A stretch of 37,221 nt of DNA from JANQKX01 sp039028695 (GTDB lineage: Bacteria; Pseudomonadota; Alphaproteobacteria; Kiloniellales; Kiloniellaceae). Where the stretch lies: assembly GCA_039028695.1 (NCBI GenBank), contig JBCCHN010000043.1, positions 1 to 37,221 of the forward strand, read 5' to 3'. Made by a program: the position numbers and the translations under genes. The notes below the pieces were generated by a model that made no database searches, had not been told where the DNA came from, and saw only the letters and a program-made list of their open reading frames with translations. Shown piece after piece: positions 31,904 through 37,221 of the stretch. How positions within the stretch are numbered: the stretch's first letter is position 1; each line of letters begins with the position of its first letter.

Positions 31904-33253
31904 ATGACCAAGACTTCACCTGCCGGGGAACCCGATCAAGGCAATTGGAACCGGCGAGTATGGCGCTTGGCGGGTCCAATCATACTATCGAGTATGTCTA
32001 CCCCCCTCTTAGGGGCGGTCGACACGGCCGTTGTGGGGCGCCTGGGCGATGCCAGTTACATCGGCGGCGTGTCCGTCGGGGCCATGATCTTTAGCTTCCT
32101 GCTATGGGGCTTCGGGTTTTTGCGTATGGCGACCACAGGCTTTACCGCCCAGGCCTTTGGCGCCGGCGACGAGGCGGAAATTCACGCCAGTTTTTACCGT
32201 CCCCTGGGGCTGGCCCTAGCCTTGGGATTTTTGCTCGTCGTTTTACAAGCACCTATAGCGTTCGTGGCCTTTGGGGCCGTGGGCGCCGGACCCGAGGTGG
32301 AGCTGCAAGCCAGACTATATTTCGGTGCGCGTATTTGGTCATCACCCGCTGCCCTGGTGAACTACGCGATCCTGGGTTGGCTGTTGGGAACCCAGCAGGC
32401 TAAGGCAGCCCTGTTCTTTCAAATCCTTCTTAACGGTTTGAATATATTACTCGATTTCTGGTTTGTCGTCGGCTTGGGCTGGGGCGTTCAAGGCGTTGCC
32501 TTTGCCACGGTCATTGCCGAAATAACCGCCGCTGGCCTCGGCCTGCTTTATGTCTGGCGATACCTTAGCGGGCGAGCGGTGCCGATCAGATGGCGGCAGC
32601 TTTGGACCGGGCCCGAGACCTTGGCCCTGTTCCGGGTAAACTTTGACATTTTTATTCGGACTTTATGTGTCATCTTCGCTTTCAGTTATTTCACCATATT
32701 GAGTGCTAGGTTAGGCGACGACATCCTGGCCGCCAATGCCATTTTAATGCATTTTTTATCGGTGACTTCCTATGCCCTGGACGGATTTGCCAACGCGGCG
32801 GAAATTCTTGCCGGCAACGCCGTGGGCGCGCGGAGCCTGACGACCTTTCGCCACGCCGTTAAGGTCTCGAGCCTATGGGCTTTGGCAACGGCCGTTCTTT
32901 TAGTCGCACTGTTTTGGCTGTTGGGCTCATGGCTCATTACCCTCTTCACGGATTTGCCGACCGTCATCTCCTTGGCAGAGCATTACTTACCTTGGCTGAT
33001 TGCTCTGCCGATCTTTGCTATTTGGGGCTTCCAATTAGACGGGATTTTCATCGGCGCGACACGGGCCGCCGCCTTACGCAACGCGATGGTCCTATCGGCG
33101 CTGGTTTTCTTTGTTGCCACATGGATCCTGCTGCCGCTCTGGGGCAACAATGGCCTATGGCTGGCGATAACGATATTTTTGGTCGCCCGAGCCCTGACAC
33201 TTGGGTTTTGCTATCCGGCACTGGAGCGCGCCATTGCTCGCACTGGGCAATGA
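31904..33253 (+). CDS. MATE-family efflux transporter (DinF-like)
   Basis: About 449 residues with twelve predicted membrane segments in two homologous halves. The first half begins RLAGPIILSSMSTPLLGAVDTAVVGRLG, the classic MATE opening with a conserved Asp, and contains GFGFLRMATTGFTAQAFGAGD. The second half has FTILSARLGDDILAANAILM. MATE proteins export drugs or metabolites using Na+ or H+. Because polysaccharide genes follow, a lipid-linked flippase role is conceivable but unproved. The frame is open from 31652. The ATG at 31904 gives a normal N-terminus; its ribosome site is weak, and ATG at 31781 is an alternative. Confidence 0.87.
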   Translation: MTKTSPAGEPDQGNWNRRVWRLAGPIILSSMSTPLLGAVDTAVVGRLGDASYIGGVSVGAMIFSFLLWGFGFLRMATTGFTAQAFGAGDEAEIHASFYRPLGLALALGFLLVVLQAPIAFVAFGAVGAGPEVELQARLYFGARIWSSPAALVNYAILGWLLGTQQAKAALFFQILLNGLNILLDFWFVVGLGWGVQGVAFATVIAEITAAGLGLLYVWRYLSGRAVPIRWRQLWTGPETLALFRVNFDIFIRTLCVIFAFSYFTILSARLGDDILAANAILMHFLSVTSYALDGFANAAEILAGNAVGARSLTTFRHAVKVSSLWALATAVLLVALFWLLGSWLITLFTDLPTVISLAEHYLPWLIALPIFAIWGFQLDGIFIGATRAAALRNAMVLSALVFFVATWILLPLWGNNGLWLAITIFLVARALTLGFCYPALERAIARTGQ

Positions 33254-33374
33254 CCGAAAAAAGCCAAAATTGCTCCCAAGGGCGCCATTGCTGCCTTTAA
33301 ACGACGGCGGCTATCCTGTAAGAAACCGGGCTTTGGCCAACAGCAACCAAGCGAAATTGGACTGGCCCCACGTC

Positions 33375-34661
33375 GTGACCCAGAATAATCAGATATCGTC
33401 AAACCACGCGGTGGCTTGGGTTTTAACCCTTTTTTGCCTGATTTTGCCGGTGATGGCCTTGTTGGCCTCAAAAGGAGTGGTTCCCTTACTTTATGGAACC
33501 GTCCTACTAACGATCCTATGCCAACTAAATGCCAAACAAGCTTTTGCAGTTCCGGATCGAATCCTAAGCTGGTCCATAGTGATATTTTTGGGATGGTGCG
33601 CTATCGCGACAGCCTGGAGCCCAGAGCCAAGCCGGGGCCTTCACACCATTCTCAAACTTGCCCCCCTTTATGCTGCAGGACTTTACTTGATCGCCGTTGC
33701 AGGTAGCCTCGCCGACCGGGAAAAGGAAAGGGCTCTTTGTTTTCTTGCGGTCGGCTGGTGCTTGTCTCTTGGACTGGTGGTCGTGGAAATCTATTTCGGG
33801 TCTCCGCTCTTTAACCTAATAAAGGGCCATGCGGACACACCCTATATTGCACTTTCGCGGATGAACCGAGGTGTCACCGCCCTAACCATCCTTGTATGGC
33901 CAATTGCCGCATTGCTCTTGTGCAAGACCCGTTCATGGATAGTGGCTATCCCGCTCCTGGTTCTTACACTCTTGTTGCCCAATAGCCAGGCCTCGGCAGC
34001 GGTGCTGGGACTAGTGGTTGGTTTGATGGGACTGGGCCTTTGCTTGCTTCATCGGCAGGCGAGCCGTCTGGTTCTTTTCGCGACAATTATCGGCATTTTT
34101 GTAATTTCTCCCCTTGGAACCAAATACCTCTATGAAAAAGGGGCGATGGAAGCGGACTGGCTTCAGCTATCGGCCCGACACCGTATTCACATCTGGGATT
34201 TCACAGTCGAACGATTTTCAGAAAAGCCTCTGATTGGATGGGGATTTGATGCCTCTAGCCGCATGGACAACGGCGACGCCAAGCCCTTCAAGGCGAACCG
34301 CAAGACCAAGTCCAAAAAATCAAAAAATAAGGCGGCGTCCGTAAATCAGCAAACCAGGGTTGGCGGAAGTCGGAAGGCGGCGTCGATCATCCCCTCTCAT
34401 CCCCATAACGCGGCACTTCAAGTTCTTTTAGAACTCGGAATCGTCGGAGCAGTTTTGGCCTTTTTTGTCTTGAGTCTAATTATCAGAAAAATCCAGAAGC
34501 TACCCGATTTTATGAGATTTTTTGCGACAGCACAGTTCCTGACTATAACAGCGGTCGCCTTAACGGCCTATGGATTTTGGCAAAGCCAGTGGCAAGCGCT
34601 AATTTTGTCCTCCGCCGTCACGATTGTCTTAACTGGTCGGCTCGGACGGAACGGCAAATAA
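33375..34661 (+). CDS. O-antigen ligase family (Wzy/WaaL-like) membrane protein
   Basis: About 428 residues with ten or more membrane segments. The Wzy_C signature lies in the large periplasmic loop: ARHRIHIWDF, then IIPSHPHNAALQVLLELGIVG with the conserved His. Such enzymes join undecaprenyl-linked glycan to an acceptor at the periplasmic face. The loop carries an unusual Lys/Arg-rich stretch at nt 34276-34386 (KANRKTKSKKSKNKAAS). The start is uncertain: the frame is open from inside the MATE gene, GTG at 33375 gives a sensible N-terminus before the first helix, and no strong ribosome site is seen. Its last 33 bp overlap the end of the convergent gmhB-like gene. Confidence 0.82.
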   Translation: MTQNNQISSNHAVAWVLTLFCLILPVMALLASKGVVPLLYGTVLLTILCQLNAKQAFAVPDRILSWSIVIFLGWCAIATAWSPEPSRGLHTILKLAPLYAAGLYLIAVAGSLADREKERALCFLAVGWCLSLGLVVVEIYFGSPLFNLIKGHADTPYIALSRMNRGVTALTILVWPIAALLLCKTRSWIVAIPLLVLTLLLPNSQASAAVLGLVVGLMGLGLCLLHRQASRLVLFATIIGIFVISPLGTKYLYEKGAMEADWLQLSARHRIHIWDFTVERFSEKPLIGWGFDASSRMDNGDAKPFKANRKTKSKKSKNKAASVNQQTRVGGSRKAASIIPSHPHNAALQVLLELGIVGAVLAFFVLSLIIRKIQKLPDFMRFFATAQFLTITAVALTAYGFWQSQWQALILSSAVTIVLTGRLGRNGK

Positions 34662-35273
34662 TGGCAAGTGCAGCAGCTGGGTGGCCGAATGAGCGAGCAC
34701 GATTGAAAATTCCGGCGCCGCCAAGGCCGATGCGTGCTGTACCTCCTCTAAAGCAGCCTCGATTGTAAAGAGGGCCCCACCAGCCAATCCGCCCGCCTGC
34801 CCGGCGGCAAGATCCGAGATGCGATCCCCGATAATCCAAGAGCGGGACAAATCTAAATTTCCCAAGGTGGCTGCGTGAAAGAGCATGCCCGGCCGAGGCT
34901 TGCGGCAGGGATGGTCGGCGATTCTGTAAGGTGGCTCGGCGTCATGATGGAAGGGGCAAGCAAAGACCAAGTCCAAGTGGGCACCCTGTTGCCCCAAAAG
35001 CTCCAAAAGTCGCTGCTGAGTAGCGGCAAAGTCATCCCATCCAAAGTAGCCACGCCCCACGCCTGATTGGTTGGTGACCACCGCGACGGGAATGCCTCCC
35101 TCATTTGCATTGCGGATCAGCGATGCCACACCATCCAGTAATTGAACCTCTTCGGGACGGCATACATATCCTCGATCCTTTATAATGACACCATCGCGAT
35201 CGAGAAAAAGGGCCGGCCGAGCACGATCCCTATGAACGCTGCTTAAGGCCTGCCCCCAAACGCCATCTCGCAT
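34629..35273 (-). CDS. gmhB: GmhB-like D-glycero-D-manno-heptose bisphosphate 7-phosphatase (HAD IIIA)
   Basis: About 214 residues. HAD motif I is FLDRDGVI (Asp25, Asp27), motif II is VTNQSGVGRGYF, and motif III/IV is CRKPRPGM with GDRISDLAAGQAGG. GmhB removes the 7-phosphate of heptose bisphosphate in the ADP-heptose pathway for LPS core or S-layer glycans. The zinc loop is altered: C106-PFH109-H110 ... H121-P-C123 in place of CxH...CxC. The related histidinol phosphatase domain is an alternative. The frame is open to a TTG at 35354; ATG at 35273 is chosen although its ribosome site is weak. It ends inside the convergent ligase gene. Confidence 0.8.
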   Translation of the reverse strand: MRDGVWGQALSSVHRDRARPALFLDRDGVIIKDRGYVCRPEEVQLLDGVASLIRNANEGGIPVAVVTNQSGVGRGYFGWDDFAATQQRLLELLGQQGAHLDLVFACPFHHDAEPPYRIADHPCRKPRPGMLFHAATLGNLDLSRSWIIGDRISDLAAGQAGGLAGGALFTIEAALEEVQHASALAAPEFSIVLAHSATQLLHLPLFAVPSEPTS

Positions 35274-35523
35274 TAATGGTATTATCACAGACCCCAATCC
35301 AATGGTTGTCTTTCTCCTGTGGCCAAGCTTGAACAGTTCTTGACGAAATCTCAATGGGCCTTGGATGTTTCGATCTCAGCACCAATGGTCGATCTATTTC
35401 TGCCTAGCCATTGAAACTGGTTGAATTTTCTTTTAAAGCTGCTCACCGGAAGGCTGCCTCGTGCCAGCGCACCAATTTTGTCGGCTGATTTCAAAAAGAT
35501 CAAACAAGGTACGCAATAAAAGC

Positions 35524-37221
35524 ATGGCATCCCTCCCGCGAAACGCCAAAACAGAAGATGAAGAGTATCAAAATCTTCTGGAACTGTCCCAAAATCAAGC
35601 CAAGTTGATCGAAGAGCAGGCTGCTCGGTTGCAGGCTTATGAAGAAGCCTACGAAGGAATTGAAATCCCGGGATCATCGGCCTTTGGGATCGAACCTCGT
35701 CAATTGGACCGATTCACCGCGACCTTCCCCGGCCTTCCCACCTTGGAGCAGCCGCTTGATCCGCATCGCCCTTTACGGATTTGTATTATCACCCCTGATA
35801 TCGTGGGGCCGGTCAGAAATGGCGGCATCGGCACTGCTTACCGCTATGCGGCGGACCTGCTGACCTCTGCCGGGCACCAGGTCACAATCCTTTATATACT
35901 TGGCAATCACTCGGAAAACGGCCCCGTTGAAGAGTGGGTCAAATACTATGCAGATAGAGGCGTTACATTCGTGCCCATGCCTCGTCCGGAGATTGAAACC
36001 GGCTTCGGCGACAACGGCCGCGCCGTGCGCTTTGCCTACGGTGCCTATTGCTGGTTGAAGTCGCAAGAGCCCTTCGATTTGGTTCACCTAACAGAGTGGC
36101 GCGGTGGCGGCTATTTTTGCATGTTGGCGAAAAGATTGGGGCTGGCATTTCAAGACACGCTGTTTTGCGTGAAGTGCTCATCTCCTAGCCTATGGAACCG
36201 TGCGGGCGGCTCTACCCATATCGACACTCATATCGAATTGGGCATCAGCTTCATGGAACGTCGCAGCGTGGAACTGGGTGATGTGGTGGTGAGTGGCAGT
36301 CTCCACCTTCTGCGCTGGATGTTGCAGCACGGGTACCGCTTGAACCGGGAGCGTTGCCATGTCCAGCCCAACATCATGCTGGGGCCGGTGAGCCCAACAG
36401 AGACAAGCAATTCCCCCAAGACACGTAATGCTCATCAGCCGAATGACCATTCAACGTCCCGACTCGACCGAAAAAAGTTCCCGATCGATGAAATCGTATT
36501 TTTTGGCCGGCTTGAACCCCGGAAGGGCATTTTTATCTTTTGCGATGCCTTAAGCAGGCTGGTCGCTCAAGACCAGGTGCCCAGGAAAGTGGTTTTCCTG
36601 GGCAAGGTGCCTACCAACTTTCCGGCTCGTGACATTATCAACGAAAGAGCCAAATCCTGGCCCTTCGAAGTTGAGATTGTTAGTCATTTATCTCAGCTTG
36701 AGGTAGTAGATTTTCTTAAGCAAGGCAATCGGTTAGCGGTCATCGCCTCGCTTTTGGAAAATTCGTCCTTTGCCATTTACGAGTGCCTCTTGCACCGGAT
36801 ACCTTTTATTCTGTGCCGTTCCGGTGGCAGCCCAGAGCTGGTCGACAAGGAAGATCATGCCCAGGTATTGTTCGATCCGCACCCCGGCGATTTGCAAAAA
36901 CTGTTGGGCCAAGTTCTGCGTGACGGGGCCCTTTTGCCGCAACCCAGCTTTGACAACGACCGCAACAATCAAACTTGGCTGGATTGGCACGCCTGGTTGA
37001 GCCAACCCGGCCAAATTCAGAAAATGAGCAATGCGTATCCGGCCCCAACGGACCCAAAAGATCCGCTGGTCAGCGTCTGCATCGCTCATTTCAATCGGCC
37101 AGAGCTGGTTCGCCAGGCCATTGAATCAGTCAAGCGGCAAAGCTACCGAAACTTCGAGGTGGTGTTAGTCGATGACGGCAGCCCAGGTGAGGAAAATGCC
37201 CAGTTCCTGGATCAACTGGAA
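35524..37221 (+). CDS. Bifunctional glycosyltransferase GT4-GT2 (C-terminus off the right edge)
   Basis: Open from an ATG at 35524 to the right edge (566 codons, no stop). Residues about 10-45 are a charged helix (EDEEYQNLLELSQNQ), probably a coiled coil. Residues about 83-475 form a GT4-type GT-B glycosyltransferase: CIITPDIVGPVRNGGIGTAYR at the acceptor side, FFGRLEPRKGIFIF and CRSGGSPELVDKEDH at the nucleotide-sugar side. From about 514 a GT2 domain begins (PLVSVCIAHFNRPELVRQAI, then VVLVDDGSPG) and is cut. Such fusions build surface polysaccharide in the cytoplasm. The only AAGG lies about 14 nt upstream, so the start is uncertain. It follows the ligase and gmhB-like genes. Confidence 0.85.
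   Translation, partial: MASLPRNAKTEDEEYQNLLELSQNQAKLIEEQAARLQAYEEAYEGIEIPGSSAFGIEPRQLDRFTATFPGLPTLEQPLDPHRPLRICIITPDIVGPVRNGGIGTAYRYAADLLTSAGHQVTILYILGNHSENGPVEEWVKYYADRGVTFVPMPRPEIETGFGDNGRAVRFAYGAYCWLKSQEPFDLVHLTEWRGGGYFCMLAKRLGLAFQDTLFCVKCSSPSLWNRAGGSTHIDTHIELGISFMERRSVELGDVVVSGSLHLLRWMLQHGYRLNRERCHVQPNIMLGPVSPTETSNSPKTRNAHQPNDHSTSRLDRKKFPIDEIVFFGRLEPRKGIFIFCDALSRLVAQDQVPRKVVFLGKVPTNFPARDIINERAKSWPFEVEIVSHLSQLEVVDFLKQGNRLAVIASLLENSSFAIYECLLHRIPFILCRSGGSPELVDKEDHAQVLFDPHPGDLQKLLGQVLRDGALLPQPSFDNDRNNQTWLDWHAWLSQPGQIQKMSNAYPAPTDPKDPLVSVCIAHFNRPELVRQAIESVKRQSYRNFEVVLVDDGSPGEENAQFLDQLE

Overview
The window looks like chromosomal DNA from an alphaproteobacterium, most likely a marine or aquatic Rhodospirillales-type organism. 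This is inferred from several signals. There is a perfect CtrA-type box (TTAA-N7-TTAAC) between cheZ and a methyltransferase gene. CheZ and the short ribosomal protein L36 are of the alphaproteobacterial type. A lysine/alanine/proline-rich histone H1-like protein, a TAXI-family receptor and the DgcN/DgcA D-glutamate enzymes are also present. No prophage, insertion sequence or CRISPR array was seen. Gene density is high and most gaps are under 300 bp.

Layout. 1-805: a histone H1-like gene (minus strand, cut by the left edge) built of near-identical 75-bp repeats. 806-1164: a non-coding gap with three palindromes. 1165-4000: gph, tRNA-Val(CAC) and a TPR-sulfotransferase. 3997-5727: a probable two-gene operon, beta-hydroxyacid dehydrogenase then MBL-fold hydrolase. 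6120-11118: four minus-strand genes (homocysteine S-methyltransferase-like, small secreted acidic protein, membrane-tethered TAXI receptor, soluble hybrid histidine kinase). 11197-14704: a large MscS channel and cheZ. 14982-16260: a methyltransferase, then rpmJ with a clear promoter and terminator. 16364-20425: glcDEF, encoding glycolate oxidase. 20441-22452: a translationally coupled 2OG-oxygenase-like gene and a DUF1194 gene whose RTX-like tail has decayed. 22635-24989: a TPR protein, a NUDIX hydrolase and an M24/creatinase-like protein. 25127-30278: MFS transporter, DgcA, DgcN and a cytoplasmic gamma-glutamyltransferase. 30275-31621: a GMC oxidoreductase. 31904-37221: a MATE-family transporter followed by cell-surface glycan genes (O-antigen ligase, GmhB-like phosphatase, and a GT4-GT2 glycosyltransferase cut by the right edge).

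How the genes work together. gph and glcDEF together suggest 2-phosphoglycolate salvage: Gph makes glycolate and GlcDEF oxidises it to glyoxylate, although the two loci are 15 kb apart. The ggt / dgcN-dgcA / MFS / M24 block reads as a module for taking up gamma-glutamyl (possibly D-glutamyl) compounds, releasing glutamate and converting D-Glu through N-acetyl-D-Glu to N-acetyl-L-Glu. A 13-bp perfect palindrome sits in its divergent promoter region. The right end is the start of a surface polysaccharide locus.

Several proteins carry substitutions at positions that are normally catalytic or metal-binding. These are the 2OG oxygenase (HxN instead of HxD), the homocysteine methyltransferase (probable Cys-to-His zinc ligand), the kinase receiver domain (Ala at the Ser/Thr switch), the GmhB zinc loop and the M24 metal site. 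All alignments here were made by eye, so residue assignments against families should be confirmed by profile search.
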